A DNA stretch of 64,000 nucleotides from Ferrimonas balearica (GCF_019802055.1 NZ_JAHVHW010000003.1:62001-126000), one strand, 5' to 3'. Counted from the stretch's first letter, positions 32,770 through 42,406 are shown. The notes: generated by a model from the sequence alone, not told the origin. Numbers and translations are program-made.

Positions 32770-33708
32770 ATGAGCAATACCAGTTGGTTACTGCTGGCCC
32801 TCACCGCCAGCAATCCCTGCATTCAGGAGCAGCTAGAGCACGGCGCGGGGGACCGGACACTGGATGAGGTCCGCGCCATCTGCCAACTGGAGATGGAACG
32901 CCCCAGAACCTCGGTTGAGGAGCGTGTGATGGCCGAAGGGGTGGCCAGCGAAGAGCGCTTTGTTCTCAACGCCCACTACAACAACTACATCCTGCCCGTC
33001 AGTTACAACAACCGCCCCAACGAAGCCGAATGGCAATACAAGCCTGAAAGCATGGACAACCTTGAGGTGAAGTTTCAGCTCAGCGTTAAGGTGCCGGTCA
33101 CCCCCCGTTGGTTCGACGGCAAAGGCCAGGTGTTTATGGCCTACACCAACCAGAGCTGGTGGCAGGCCTACAACAAAGACGCCTCGGCCCCCTTTCGGGA
33201 AACCAACCATATGCCCGAGCTGATCTACTTTCATCGGCCCGGCTGGCAATGGGGGGATTGGCAGGTGGACTCCCTGAGCTTCGCCTTTAACCACCAGTCA
33301 AATGGCCAGTCCGGCACTCAGTCCCGCAGTTGGAACCGACTGATTGGGGGCATGACGGTCAGCAAAGGCAGTTGGGCCATTGGCGGTCACCTCTGGCACC
33401 GGCTCGAAGAGGACCCCAAAGCGTTTCCCGATGACCCGCGAGGCGATGACAACCCCGACCTCACCGATTACCTGGGCCACGGTGAGCTGTTCATCCTGCA
33501 CAAACGGGAGCAGCGCAATCTCAGCCTCAGGTTGAGAGGCAACGCCAGTACCGGTAAAGGGGCGGTGGAAGCGGGATGGAGTTTCCCGCTGATGGCCAAG
33601 CTGCGGGGCTACGTGCAGGTGTATTACGGCTATGGGGAGAGCCTGATCGACTACAACGTCAAAACCGAGCGGGTCAGTCTCGGCTTTGAGTTCACTCCCT
33701 GGCTGTAG
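32770..33708 (+). CDS. pldA: Outer membrane phospholipase A (PldA)
   Basis: 312 residues; strong similarity to OMPLA along the 12-strand barrel (KFQLSVKVPV, SWWQ, PFRETNHMPEL, HGELFILH, YVQVYYGYGESLIDYN). The catalytic site is visible as H175-x-S177 in NHQSNGQSG and N189 in SWNRL, with E. coli spacing. It hydrolyses sn-1 and sn-2 acyl chains of phospholipids in the outer membrane. The signal segment (MSNTSWLLLALTASNP) is short and lacks basic residues, which is atypical. Same direction as the flavoprotein/GlpD/FGGY operon; its 3' end overlaps blc by 17 bp. Confidence 0.93.
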   Translation: MSNTSWLLLALTASNPCIQEQLEHGAGDRTLDEVRAICQLEMERPRTSVEERVMAEGVASEERFVLNAHYNNYILPVSYNNRPNEAEWQYKPESMDNLEVKFQLSVKVPVTPRWFDGKGQVFMAYTNQSWWQAYNKDASAPFRETNHMPELIYFHRPGWQWGDWQVDSLSFAFNHQSNGQSGTQSRSWNRLIGGMTVSKGSWAIGGHLWHRLEEDPKAFPDDPRGDDNPDLTDYLGHGELFILHKREQRNLSLRLRGNASTGKGAVEAGWSFPLMAKLRGYVQVYYGYGESLIDYNVKTERVSLGFEFTPWL

Positions 33709-34237
33709 TGGGCGGCATCACCCATTCGAGTTCCGACAGGGCAAATCCGAGTTGGTCCGCCAGCGCCAGCGGTTCTTCCAGAGCGCTTTCCGGCAGTCGG
33801 GGGGCGCGCGCCAGCAGCCAGAGGTAGTCGTGGTCCCGACTGGCCACCAGGGCCAGATCGTACTCCTGGCTGAGCCACAACACGTTGTATTCGGCATAGA
33901 AGGGGCCGAAGAACGACACCTTAAGTCGCGCCGCATCCGGATCAACCCGGTAGGCTTTGCCTTCCGCTTCCTCCCAGTCACGGGTTCGGGTATTAAAGCC
34001 CCGGTTCAGCACCCGCACCGACCCATCTTCCTTCAATGAATACTGGGCGGTGACATTAACCAGATCTTTCTCAAACCGGTTGGGCAAACGTGCCAACTCA
34101 TGCCAGGTACCCAGATAGCGATCCAGATCAAAGGGGGAGACCGCCTGACCACCGTGCGGCGTCCCGCTGCAGGCAGCCAGCCACACACCCAGTAACAACA
34201 CCAATCCTGTCTTAATCCCAAAACGCGCCACACTCAT
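33692..34237 (-). CDS. blc: Outer-membrane lipoprotein lipocalin Blc
   Basis: 181 residues. Lipoprotein signal with lipobox LAAC (Cys23) and the lipocalin motif YLGTWHELARLPNRFEKDLVNVTAQYSL (GxW at residues ~43-45); VSFFGPFYAEYNVLWL and YDLALVASRDHDYLWLLAR follow as in Blc. Blc binds lysophospholipids and fatty acids at the outer membrane, so pairing with pldA, whose products are lysophospholipids, is functionally sensible. Convergent with pldA with overlapping ends. Confidence 0.93.
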   Translation of the reverse strand: MSVARFGIKTGLVLLLGVWLAACSGTPHGGQAVSPFDLDRYLGTWHELARLPNRFEKDLVNVTAQYSLKEDGSVRVLNRGFNTRTRDWEEAEGKAYRVDPDAARLKVSFFGPFYAEYNVLWLSQEYDLALVASRDHDYLWLLARAPRLPESALEEPLALADQLGFALSELEWVMPPTTARE

Positions 34238-34359
34238 ACCTTCGCCTCCAGACTGTTGCCCCGTTTAAACGGGACGGGGACGGGATGAGATCATGATCGT
34301 GCAACCGCAACGCGCCGTTCAGACAGTATGAGCATTACACGATATCGGGGAGTCTCGCC

Positions 34360-35265
34360 ATGAAGTGGTGCCCGCTGGTCTCGCTGCTGCTGTTCGCCAT
34401 ACCGACTCAGGCTGGCCCACTGGAGTTTGAGTTTCGTGGTGATCTGACGCCGGAGCAGCAAGCCAAACTGCAGCACTGGCTGGAGGAGAGTGCACAGACG
34501 TTGGCGCTGGTCAGTGGTGAATTCCCATTAGAGCGGGCCCGCATCACCATCACTCCAACCCGGCGTGGATACGGTCCTGTGCCCTGGGCCCGGGTGGTAC
34601 GGCGCCAGCCGGAGGGGATCCACTTCTACGTCGACCCCACCTACCCACCGGAAAGCTATCGGCAGGACTGGACCGCCCTGCACGAATTCAGCCATCTGCT
34701 GATCCCCTACCCCGGCGATGACGACATCTGGTTCAGTGAGGGGCTCGCCAGCTACTACCAGAACCTGCTCCGTGGCCGGGCTGGCATTGTCACCCCGGAG
34801 CAGGCGCTCAAAGAGCTGGACGCCGGCTTCCAACGGGGCGAACGGGATGCGGCACGACGGCGGCAGACCCTCCGTGAACTGAGCCCCAGGATGTGGCGCA
34901 CCGGCAGCTACATGCGGGTGTACTGGAGCGGCGCCGCGTACTTCTTCTCCGTGGACACCGCCCTGCGGCAGGAACTGGGTATCAGCCTGGATACGGTGCT
35001 GGCCCGATTTATTGAGTGTTGCCGCCAATCCTATCGGCGCTGGAGCGCCAGCAGCCTGATCCGCACCTTCGACCACCTTGCCGGAGGCCAGCAGTTTGAC
35101 CAGCACTACCGCCAGGTGATTGACAGCCGGTCGTTTCCTGACCTTTCCGGGCCCTATCAGCGGTTGGGCCTGAGCCGACAGGGAAGGCGGCTGACACTGG
35201 ATCCCGCCCCCTCCGCGGTGGCGGCTCGCCAAGCGTTGTTTACGGGCTCAGGGGCCACCCCGTGA
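34360..35265 (+). CDS. Secreted gluzincin-type zinc metallopeptidase (M61/M1-like)
   Basis: 301 residues with a signal peptide ending at TQA (~residue 18). Zinc site HEFSH at 108-112 and a third-ligand glutamate in WFSEGLASYYQN (E127), with only 14 residues between, somewhat shorter than in classic M1/M61 enzymes. Likely periplasmic. The preceding region (YVDPTYPPESY) and the C-terminal helical part fit the DUF-type M61 relatives. Substrate unknown. Divergent from blc; a TATCGGGGAG-type leader precedes the ATG. Confidence 0.75.
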   Translation: MKWCPLVSLLLFAIPTQAGPLEFEFRGDLTPEQQAKLQHWLEESAQTLALVSGEFPLERARITITPTRRGYGPVPWARVVRRQPEGIHFYVDPTYPPESYRQDWTALHEFSHLLIPYPGDDDIWFSEGLASYYQNLLRGRAGIVTPEQALKELDAGFQRGERDAARRRQTLRELSPRMWRTGSYMRVYWSGAAYFFSVDTALRQELGISLDTVLARFIECCRQSYRRWSASSLIRTFDHLAGGQQFDQHYRQVIDSRSFPDLSGPYQRLGLSRQGRRLTLDPAPSAVAARQALFTGSGATP

Positions 35266-35370
35266 CATTTTCCACTGTTCCGAACCCGATTTTCCGCTAT
35301 GCTACGCGCCTTTCGCCCGTTCATTCGCCCGCAAGCGAATGCCGGACATTCCCCTATCGAGTCGAGATCT

Positions 35371-36774
35371 ATGCCGTTTGCTTCCCTGGGGCTCTCCCCA
35401 GAACTGGCCCGCGCCGTCGCTGACAAAGGTTACAGCACCCCTTCCCCGATCCAGGACAAGGCGATCCCCGCCATTCTGGAAGGCAAGGACGTTATGGCCG
35501 CCGCACAAACCGGTACCGGTAAAACCGCCGGCTTTACCCTGCCGATGCTGCAGAACCTCACCCGGGGTCCGCGAGCCCGCAGCAACCGGGTGCGCGCCCT
35601 GGTGTTGACTCCTACCCGCGAACTGGCGGCCCAGGTGGCCGAGTCGGTCAAAGCTTACGGACAGAACCTGCCGCTGCGCTCCGTCGTGGTCTTTGGTGGC
35701 GTCAGTATCAACCCGCAGATGCAGGCATTGCGTCGCGGCGCCGATGTGCTGGTGGCCACCCCGGGTCGACTGCTCGACCTGTACAGCCAGAATGCCGTGC
35801 GGTTTGAGGATCTGGAACTGCTGGTGCTCGACGAAGCAGACCGCATGCTCGATATGGGCTTTATCCGCGATATCCGAAAGATCCTGGCGCTGCTGCCTAA
35901 GCGCCGTCAGAACCTGCTGTTCTCCGCCACCTTCTCCGGTGAGATCCGTGATCTGGCCCGTGGCCTGCTCAACAACCCGGTTGAAGTGGATGTGAGCCCC
36001 CGTAACAGCACCGCCCGCACCGTTTCCCAGCGTCTGCACCCGGTGGACAAGAACCGCAAGCCGGCACTGCTGTCAAAGCTAATCCGGGACAATAACTGGC
36101 ATCAGGTGCTGGTGTTTACCCGCACCAAGCATGGCGCCAACCGTCTGGCTCAGAAGCTGGAACGGGACGGCATCGAAGCCGCTGCCATTCACGGCAACAA
36201 GAGTCAGGGTGCGCGCACCAAAGCGCTCGCGGGCTTTAAGGACGGCACCGTTCAGGCGCTGGTCGCTACCGACATCGCCGCCCGCGGTCTGGACATTCAT
36301 CAGCTGCCGCAGGTGGTGAACTTCGACCTGCCCCAGGTGGCGGAAGATTACGTTCACCGCATTGGCCGCACTGGTCGTGCCGGAGCGGAAGGTCAGGCGA
36401 TCTCTCTGGTCAGCGCCGAAGAGGCCAAACTGCTGAAGGCGATTGAGAAGCTTATCCAGCAACCGATTGAGCGCATCGTCATGCCGGGTTTCGAGCCGCA
36501 GGAAACGCTGCCCGCCTCCCAGCCGGGGGGTCAGGAGAAGCCTAAGGCTCAGCCCCGCCGTTCAAACCCGTCCGGCAATGGTCAGCGTCGTCGTGAAGAG
36601 AGCAAGCCCCGCAACGGTGAAGCGCCTTCCCGTCGTCAAGCCAACCGGGGAAAGCCCAAGCCCAAGACCAACGCCAACCCGGCGGGTCAAAAGCCTGCAG
36701 CGGAGGGGAAACCCGCCCAGCGCAGACGTCGCCCGAGTCGCTCCGGCACCGGTCAAAACGCGAATAAATCGTGA
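35371..36774 (+). CDS. rhlE: DEAD-box RNA helicase RhlE
   Basis: 467 residues. Q motif (SPIQDKAIP), motif [13 protein letters not shown], Ia PTRELAAQV, Ib [54 protein letters not shown], followed by a ~90-residue basic, low-complexity C-terminal tail rich in Arg, Lys, Pro and Gln. The [12 protein letters not shown] start matches RhlE; upstream in-frame Met residues would add an unrelated leader. RhlE remodels RNA in ribosome assembly and decay. Followed by a classical terminator. Confidence 0.93.
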   Translation: MPFASLGLSPELARAVADKGYSTPSPIQDKAIPAILEGKDVMAAAQTGTGKTAGFTLPMLQNLTRGPRARSNRVRALVLTPTRELAAQVAESVKAYGQNLPLRSVVVFGGVSINPQMQALRRGADVLVATPGRLLDLYSQNAVRFEDLELLVLDEADRMLDMGFIRDIRKILALLPKRRQNLLFSATFSGEIRDLARGLLNNPVEVDVSPRNSTARTVSQRLHPVDKNRKPALLSKLIRDNNWHQVLVFTRTKHGANRLAQKLERDGIEAAAIHGNKSQGARTKALAGFKDGTVQALVATDIAARGLDIHQLPQVVNFDLPQVAEDYVHRIGRTGRAGAEGQAISLVSAEEAKLLKAIEKLIQQPIERIVMPGFEPQETLPASQPGGQEKPKAQPRRSNPSGNGQRRREESKPRNGEAPSRRQANRGKPKPKTNANPAGQKPAAEGKPAQRRRRPSRSGTGQNANKS

Positions 36775-36778
36775 CAGA

Positions 36779-36806
36779 AACGCCAGGCCAAGCCTGGCGT
36801 TTTTTT
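36779..36806 (+). terminator. Terminator of rhlE
   Basis: AACGCCAGGC/GCCTGGCGTT stem with CAA loop and seven T, starting 4 bp after the stop codon. Confidence 0.92.
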
Positions 36807-36896
36807 CGCCTTGTGTTCACTTTCCCCCATTGGCATTCTAGTGACGCCAGTCACAAAGCACAGGGTCGTGCTTGAGCCAATTGGGAGGGCAAGGTG

Positions 36897-37625
36897 ATGG
36901 ATCCCTGGACGCTACTGCTGTCCCCAATCCTGTTTCTGCAAGGCAAGTGGGTTAAATTACGCACTCCAAAGCTGCCCGAGGCTCCCGGTCCCAGGAGCGG
37001 CGAACGAGGGAGTGGTCCCGGCATCTCTCTGCTGGTACTGGGTGATTCCGCGGCGGCTGGCGTCGGCATTGAGCATCAGTCCCTGGCGTTGTCGGGACGG
37101 CTGGCCAATCAGCTTGAACCCCACGGCCCGCTCCAGTGGCAGCTGCACGCCCGCAGCGGCCTGAATACTCCCCAGGCCTTGCATCTGGTTCAGGCGATAG
37201 AGCATCAAAGCTTCGATGTGGTGCTGGTCTCTCTTGGCGTCAACGATGTGCTTTCCCCCATCAGCGAAGCCCGCTGGCTGGAGGAACTAACCCGCCTGAC
37301 CGAGACCCTGAGACAGCGCTTCTCACCAAACCGCATCCTCTACACGGCGCTGCCGCCGCTGGGCGCTTTCCCTGCCCTGCCCTGGCCGCTGCGGGCCCAT
37401 CTTGGGCGACGGGCCGTGCGCTTTAACCGGCATCTGGGCCACTGGGTCGAACAGCAGCCAGATCTGGCCCTGCTGAACCTGGCCGAGCCCGGCGGTGATC
37501 TATTGAGTCATCTGGCTCCGGACCGCTTCCATCCGGGTGAGCTGGCCCATCAGCGTTGGGCAGAGCTGGCCTGCCGGGAGATCACCCCCTTACTGGCTCA
37601 ACCCGAACAGGCCCAAAGCCGTTAA
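36897..37625 (+). CDS. SGNH/GDSL-family hydrolase
   Basis: 242 residues. Block I SLLVLGDSAAAGVG with nucleophile Ser (~residue 52), block III LVSLGVNDVLSP (G-x-N-D), and block V DRFHPGELAHQRWAEL (D-x-x-H catalytic pair). The N-terminus is a hydrophobic segment (PWTLLLSPILFLQG) that could be a membrane anchor or uncleaved signal. Members are esterases, lipases or thioesterases. ATG with AGGGCAAGG upstream preferred over the adjacent GTG. Ends just before a shared terminator. Confidence 0.85.
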   Translation: MDPWTLLLSPILFLQGKWVKLRTPKLPEAPGPRSGERGSGPGISLLVLGDSAAAGVGIEHQSLALSGRLANQLEPHGPLQWQLHARSGLNTPQALHLVQAIEHQSFDVVLVSLGVNDVLSPISEARWLEELTRLTETLRQRFSPNRILYTALPPLGAFPALPWPLRAHLGRRAVRFNRHLGHWVEQQPDLALLNLAEPGGDLLSHLAPDRFHPGELAHQRWAELACREITPLLAQPEQAQSR

Positions 37626-37640
37626 TACCCCAGAACGACA

Positions 37641-37666
37641 ACGGCCCCTCGTAAGGGGCCGCCGTT
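37641..37666. terminator. Bidirectional terminator between the SGNH hydrolase and aspartoacylase genes
   Basis: GGCCCCT/AGGGGCC stem with a CGTA loop lies between two convergent stops, with GTTTT after it on the plus strand. Confidence 0.7.
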
Positions 37667-38560
37667 TTATGCTGTGGGCACGTCGAGTGTCACTTCCTCT
37701 GCCAGTGAAAATGCCGCGTGGCTGTCGTAGTAAGCGGCCTCGTTGATGAAATGGGGGTAAAGGGGACGGTCGCCCTCGAAGTACCCCACCGTTCCATCAA
37801 AATACTGGAACATCGGGTCACCGGGATTCAGGGGCGCAAAATCGTTTTGCTCCAGATTTTTGTGCACCATTGCCAAAGGCGTGCCCTGCTCATCCATCGG
37901 CAGGTAACGGGTATCCAGAAAACGATAAGCCAGAACGGAGGTAGGCAGTTCAGGCAACTCTCCCTGAACTTCCAGGCTGGTGAAATCCAGGATCAGGCTG
38001 GTCATGGTCTCCATCTGTTCAAGAATGTCGTGACGCAGCACAGACTGCGACTGTGGTCCCACCTCCACCATCACGCCCCGCTTGCCCACGGTACAGAGAT
38101 ATCCCCACTGCTGTGGTGGCTTGGCGTCCTCTACCAGTATCACCGCTTCCGGCATCCGACTTTTCACAAAAGCCGCCAGTTGAATGTCCCAGGGGGTGGT
38201 GTCCACCAGGATCAGGGTCGGTCCCATATTGCTGGTGGTGTTGTGCAGATCGATAACAAGGTCAGTCTGACTGTCGCCCTTGGGGCCAATCTGTTGATTG
38301 ATCACCTTGGCGCGGCTCTGCTCGTAGTTGCCCAGGGCGGGATCACCGAGCAGTGCAGGCTCAAACTGGCGGTTCAGGTCCACCTCAAGATAGCGACGAT
38401 TGGCCTGATGCGCCGAAGGGTTGGCAAACAGCGTACTGACACTCAGGCCCGGTCTGGCCAGTGCTTCTGGCGCCGCCTGCCACTGTTTCAACAATTGAAT
38501 GCCGGACAACTCATTGCCATGAGTGCCGCCAACGATCACCACCTTGCTTCCCACACCCAC
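37667..38560 (-). CDS. Aspartoacylase
   Basis: 297 residues; zinc carboxypeptidase fold of the AstE/AspA family. Zinc ligands appear in GGTHGNELSG (H14, E17) and VIDLHNTTSN (His ~106); ANPSAHQANRRYLEVDLNRQF (arginine substrate clamp) and GVMVEVGPQSQ are aspartoacylase-typical. It deacetylates N-acetylaspartate or other acyl-amino acids to aspartate. Full length. Divergent from the DUF885 gene across a 363-bp region. Confidence 0.88.
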   Translation of the reverse strand: MGVGSKVVIVGGTHGNELSGIQLLKQWQAAPEALARPGLSVSTLFANPSAHQANRRYLEVDLNRQFEPALLGDPALGNYEQSRAKVINQQIGPKGDSQTDLVIDLHNTTSNMGPTLILVDTTPWDIQLAAFVKSRMPEAVILVEDAKPPQQWGYLCTVGKRGVMVEVGPQSQSVLRHDILEQMETMTSLILDFTSLEVQGELPELPTSVLAYRFLDTRYLPMDEQGTPLAMVHKNLEQNDFAPLNPGDPMFQYFDGTVGYFEGDRPLYPHFINEAAYYDSHAAFSLAEEVTLDVPTA

Positions 38561-38923
38561 TCCTTAATGTGCATATTTTTTCACGAATTGTGCCTACAAA
38601 TTCACTGGCTGTACAGCCTGACAGACCCTCTTTTGTTGCGAGCCTTTGCCCTATCCAATGCTAAAGAATCGCTTCAGAAACGACGTTTATACTGGATAAA
38701 TCTTTTATTTGATCCGTCGCTTAGGCCCTAATATCCACAAAATCTGGGACTAACTCTGTGGGTAACTAAGGAAAAGCCCTCAGAATCCCGGCTTGCGAGC
38801 TGTACATTTTTTAACCGACCACTTTCAGTGAATCAGCGCTGCAGCGTAGTGAATCCAACTGGTGTGGCGATTGCTCACTATCGAGCCCTGTGCCACCATC
38901 GAAACTCCCCGATATCACCACAT
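38561..38923. other. Divergent promoter region, no gene seen
   Basis: Space between the aspartoacylase and DUF885 genes. The 38560-38720 part is AT-richer and probably contains promoters for both genes. I see no ORF with a convincing ribosome binding site and no clear hairpin. Confidence 0.4.
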
Positions 38924-40633
38924 ATGGATGCGTTAATGACGCCGTTTGACCGTTTGAGTTCCGCCTATCTGGCGCTGATCAGTCACTGTCCCAACGCCTG
39001 TGTTGAGCTGGGCCTGAACCAGCAACTGGACCATCTTCCCGATCCCTCAGAGGCCAACCGGGAAGTGCTGCTCGCCAAAGCGGATGCTGTAATCCAGGCC
39101 GCGCAGGCCTGCGGCGAGCTTCCCTTTGATGAAGCGCAGGACCGCACCCTGATGAAGCTGACCGCCGAGCGGATCCATTTTATGCACTCTCTGAGCAAAG
39201 AGGGGCGGCGTCGGGATCAGAGCCTGCCCCGTGCCGGAGAGCAGATCAGCGCAGGCATCTTCCTGCTGATGAGCCGCGACCCGCGCCCCGACGACGAGCG
39301 CCTGCACAACATCCTCAACCGACTGGCAGGCGTTCCCGCGCTGCTGGATGCCACCCTGGCGCAGTTGGAGCGCCCCATTGCCCGTTGGGTCGCCATTGAA
39401 CAGGAAACCCTGGACGCGTTGCCTGACCTGTTCGACTCATTGCAGCAGTGGGCGGAATCGGTGGCTTTCACTGAGCGGGAAGTGCTGGCACAGCGCATCG
39501 CCAAGGCGCGACAAGCCATCGCTCAATACCTTCAGGCACTGAGTGCCCTGCCCACCGCCGAGGACTTTGCTCTTGGCGAAGAGCAGGCCCGACGCCTGGT
39601 TGCCCTGTCCGGGATTGAACTCAGCCTGGAGTCGATTCACCAGCACACCCGGGAATTTGTTGCCGATACCCTCGACAGCCTGGAGCAGACCAAAACGCGA
39701 TTGGTCGCCAAATACGACCTGCCGCCGCAAACCTCCCAGGATGAGCTGCATCAGTTCCTGAACCGCCAGTTTGCCGTGGCCGTGCCGGACGGACGACTGG
39801 AAGCGGTGATTGAGCGCTATCAGGAGGAGGCAGCGAGGATCCAGGCGTTCATCAACGCCAGTGACCTGTTCCCCCTGCCCGACGATCAGGCGATGACCAT
39901 CATGCGCACTCCGGAATTTATGGCGCCGATGATCCCCGCCGGCGCCATGATGCAACCCGCAGCGATGACGCCGGGCACCAAGGTGAGTCAGATCTACCTG
40001 ACTCTCTCCGAAGCGCTGCTGGATGAGCATACGGAGTTGGGCATTCCGGTGATGATGATCCATGAGGGCATCCCGGGCCACCATCTGCAACTGGCCACAG
40101 CGGCAGGCCATAACAGTGTGGTGCGGCGAGTATTCCCGGCGATGGAACTGGCCGAAGGCTGGACCACCATGCTGGAAGACTACATGCTGGACCTGGGGTA
40201 CATGGGCGAACTGACCGACGAGGCCCGATTTATTGCCAAACGGGACATCAGTCGCCTCAGTGCGCGTGTGGCCATCGACCTCTATTTTATGACTGGTCAG
40301 CCCCACTACCTAGATATCGGCTACCCGGTTACCCCCGACAGCGATGATCCTTTTGAAAACGCAGGACGCTTGCTGAAAGCGGTCACCGGCTTTACCGATG
40401 CGCGGGTTCAGGGGGAACTGAACTGGTACTCCCAGGAAGCGGGATACCCCATGTGCTATCTGGTGGGGAATGTGCTGATGTGGCAACTGAAGCGGGACTT
40501 CCTCCATAGCGGCAGCGAGCTGGAGCGGGACCGGGCATTTCACCGGGAAGTGCTGGAAAGCGGCAACCTGCCCCTGGCGATGATTCGGGCCCGTTTCGCT
40601 CAGCGGGGACTGCTTCGGGACAGCCAGGAATGA
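38924..40633 (+). CDS. DUF885-family metallopeptidase
   Basis: About 569 residues. DUF885 proteins are zinc peptidase-like; the site HEGIPGHHLQ (H-E-x-x-x-H-H) is visible near residue 415, with ELAEGWTTMLEDYM downstream as in the family. The N-terminal ~300 residues are helical. No obvious signal peptide. The start is uncertain: candidate ATGs at 38924 and 38936 have weak ribosome binding sites, and an open frame extends further upstream. The stop overlaps the next start (ATGA). Confidence 0.8.
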   Translation: MDALMTPFDRLSSAYLALISHCPNACVELGLNQQLDHLPDPSEANREVLLAKADAVIQAAQACGELPFDEAQDRTLMKLTAERIHFMHSLSKEGRRRDQSLPRAGEQISAGIFLLMSRDPRPDDERLHNILNRLAGVPALLDATLAQLERPIARWVAIEQETLDALPDLFDSLQQWAESVAFTEREVLAQRIAKARQAIAQYLQALSALPTAEDFALGEEQARRLVALSGIELSLESIHQHTREFVADTLDSLEQTKTRLVAKYDLPPQTSQDELHQFLNRQFAVAVPDGRLEAVIERYQEEAARIQAFINASDLFPLPDDQAMTIMRTPEFMAPMIPAGAMMQPAAMTPGTKVSQIYLTLSEALLDEHTELGIPVMMIHEGIPGHHLQLATAAGHNSVVRRVFPAMELAEGWTTMLEDYMLDLGYMGELTDEARFIAKRDISRLSARVAIDLYFMTGQPHYLDIGYPVTPDSDDPFENAGRLLKAVTGFTDARVQGELNWYSQEAGYPMCYLVGNVLMWQLKRDFLHSGSELERDRAFHREVLESGNLPLAMIRARFAQRGLLRDSQE

Positions 40634-41790
40634 GTGAAGCGCTTCGAGCCGAGTTTGTTCCCACCATAACGACCATCGACCCGATGGTGTGGGACGCTCT
40701 GCTCGGCGCGCACCTCTTTACCCGCTATCACTATCTGGAAGCGCTGGAGCGCAGCGGTTGCGTTGGATTGGAGAGCGGCTGGATCCCTCAGCATCTGCTG
40801 CTCTATCGGGACGACCGCGCCATCGCCGCCATGCCCCTCTATATCAAGTTGCACTCCTACGGCGAATACCTGTTTGACTGGAGTTGGGCCCGGGCCTTTG
40901 AACAACACGGCCAGCCCTATTACCCCAAGCTGGTCAGCGCTATCCCGTTTACGGCAGTCAGCGGCCCACGCCTGGGCATCGCGCCCAAAGAGTGCCATGC
41001 CACCCTCCACGCCGCCGTTGCCCATGCCCTGCAACAACGGGCCGAAGGCCTGGGCGGCTCCGGTGCGCAAGTACTCTTTGTTGAAGGTGACGCGCTGTCG
41101 AACTGGGCACTGCAGGACTGGTATCGGCGCCGGGATCTTCGCTACCAATGGCACCATCGGGGAGAGTCCGACTTCGATGCCTTTCTGGCCCGGTTTAAAT
41201 CCCGTAAGCGCAAGATGGTTCACAAAGAGCGAGCGCGCATTGTCGACGCAGGAATCCATATCGACGTCCTCAATGGCGGTGAGATCTCCCCCGCCCACTG
41301 GCACACCTTTCTTCACTGCTACCGCAATACCTACCTCAAACGCTCAGGTCATGGCGGCTATCTCACCCCGGAATTCTTCCAACGGTTAGCCGATGCCTTT
41401 TCAGAACATCTGGTGATGATGGTGGCGCGACAGCATGGTCACATCATCGCCTGCGCGCTGTATATGAAGCAGGATGACACCCTTTATGGCCGCTACTGGG
41501 GCGCTCTACAGCCAATGGATGGGTTGCACTTCGAGCTGTGTTACTACCAGGGCATTGAATACTGTCTGCGCCACGGCCTGAAGCGATTCGACCCGGGTGT
41601 GCAGGGGGAGCACAAACTGGCCCGGGGATTTGAACCGGTATACAGCTACGGCGTCGGCACCCTTCAAAATACCCTGTTTGCCGATGCCATCCACCACTTC
41701 TGCCAGGAGGAGTGGGGCGCCGTCGGCGAGGCATTAGAGCAGGCCAAAAGCGGCCTGCCTTTTCGCAGTGAAGGGTCGAATAGCAATTGA
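40630..41790 (+). CDS. GNAT-family (DUF482/FemAB-like) acyltransferase
   Basis: 386 residues resembling DUF482, an uncharacterised branch of the GNAT superfamily: RYHYLEALERSGCVG..., KSYGEYLFDWSWARAF-type segment near residue 80, FLARFKSRKRKMVHKERARI (~195-215), and GRYWGALQPMDGLHFELCYYQGIEYCLRHGLKRFDPGVQGEHKLARGF near 290-335, a strongly conserved block. Related FemAB proteins transfer amino acids to peptidoglycan precursors; the substrate here is unknown. Four-base overlap with the DUF885 gene indicates an operon. Last core gene before the AT-rich island. Confidence 0.82.
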   Translation: MSEALRAEFVPTITTIDPMVWDALLGAHLFTRYHYLEALERSGCVGLESGWIPQHLLLYRDDRAIAAMPLYIKLHSYGEYLFDWSWARAFEQHGQPYYPKLVSAIPFTAVSGPRLGIAPKECHATLHAAVAHALQQRAEGLGGSGAQVLFVEGDALSNWALQDWYRRRDLRYQWHHRGESDFDAFLARFKSRKRKMVHKERARIVDAGIHIDVLNGGEISPAHWHTFLHCYRNTYLKRSGHGGYLTPEFFQRLADAFSEHLVMMVARQHGHIIACALYMKQDDTLYGRYWGALQPMDGLHFELCYYQGIEYCLRHGLKRFDPGVQGEHKLARGFEPVYSYGVGTLQNTLFADAIHHFCQEEWGAVGEALEQAKSGLPFRSEGSNSN

Positions 41791-41800
41791 CGCCGATAAC

Positions 41801-41856
41801 TAGCGGCGCTGGCGAGCGACGACAGGTCTGCTGGAGTAGGCTGGTTGGTTCTACTG
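41801..41856 (+). repeat. Dispersed ~56-bp repeat, copy 1
   Basis: Starts TAGCGGCGCTGGCGAG and includes CTGCTGGA, AGGCTGGT and GGTTCTAC in order; the same blocks in the same order recur at 43068-43122 with about 80% identity. It sits at the left edge of the AT-rich island, directly after the DUF482 gene. Confidence 0.6.
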
Positions 41857-41882
41857 GCAGTGAACGCTCTATAAACAAAAAG

Positions 41883-42359
41883 CTACTTGAGCCCTGGTAA
41901 CGCCTCTGTCACAAAATACAAACTAGGAATATCTCCCGAATAGTGATTGCTAAACGAAATCAAACCGTTTTCTTCAGAATAGATAAAATGTCTTTTATCT
42001 CCATTTATCTCTGAAATAATTACCACGCCATTAATCTCCGTCCCCAAGTAATTGAATTCGGTGGGACCAAGGAGCGTAAACTTATATCCACCATGCTGCC
42101 AGGACTCAAGTTTTTTATCATTTGGAATTGCAAAAATGAGGTAATTACTATCAATACAGAAAGAAAACCCTTTGCATTCAAACTTGGCGTTAAAAATAAC
42201 ATCCCAATGTGTTATTGCTGGCAAACTTTTATAAAACTCTATCTTATCAGGTTTGGTAAGGTTTCCTCCAACTTGCCCGGGAAGCGTAGAGTAGACATAT
42301 TCCCCAGCAATCAACGCGGGACTAAATAACATAATGATAAAAATCATAAACTTAATCAT
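41883..42359 (-). CDS. AT-rich orphan secreted protein, unknown
   Basis: 158 residues with a signal peptide (MIKFMIFIIMLFSPALIAG, cut after ~18). The mature part is beta-rich with two cysteines (ECKGFSFC). Base composition is much more AT-rich than neighbouring core genes, suggesting recent acquisition. The chosen ATG has AGG 8 bp upstream; an earlier in-frame start adds seven residues. It lies immediately left of a transposase-element remnant. No family recognised. Confidence 0.6.
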   Translation of the reverse strand: MIKFMIFIIMLFSPALIAGEYVYSTLPGQVGGNLTKPDKIEFYKSLPAITHWDVIFNAKFECKGFSFCIDSNYLIFAIPNDKKLESWQHGGYKFTLLGPTEFNYLGTEINGVVIISEINGDKRHFIYSEENGLISFSNHYSGDIPSLYFVTEALPGLK

Positions 42360-42406
42360 GTCAATACCTATAAATACCATCTTGATACCATTCGGGGAAG
42401 TGTATT

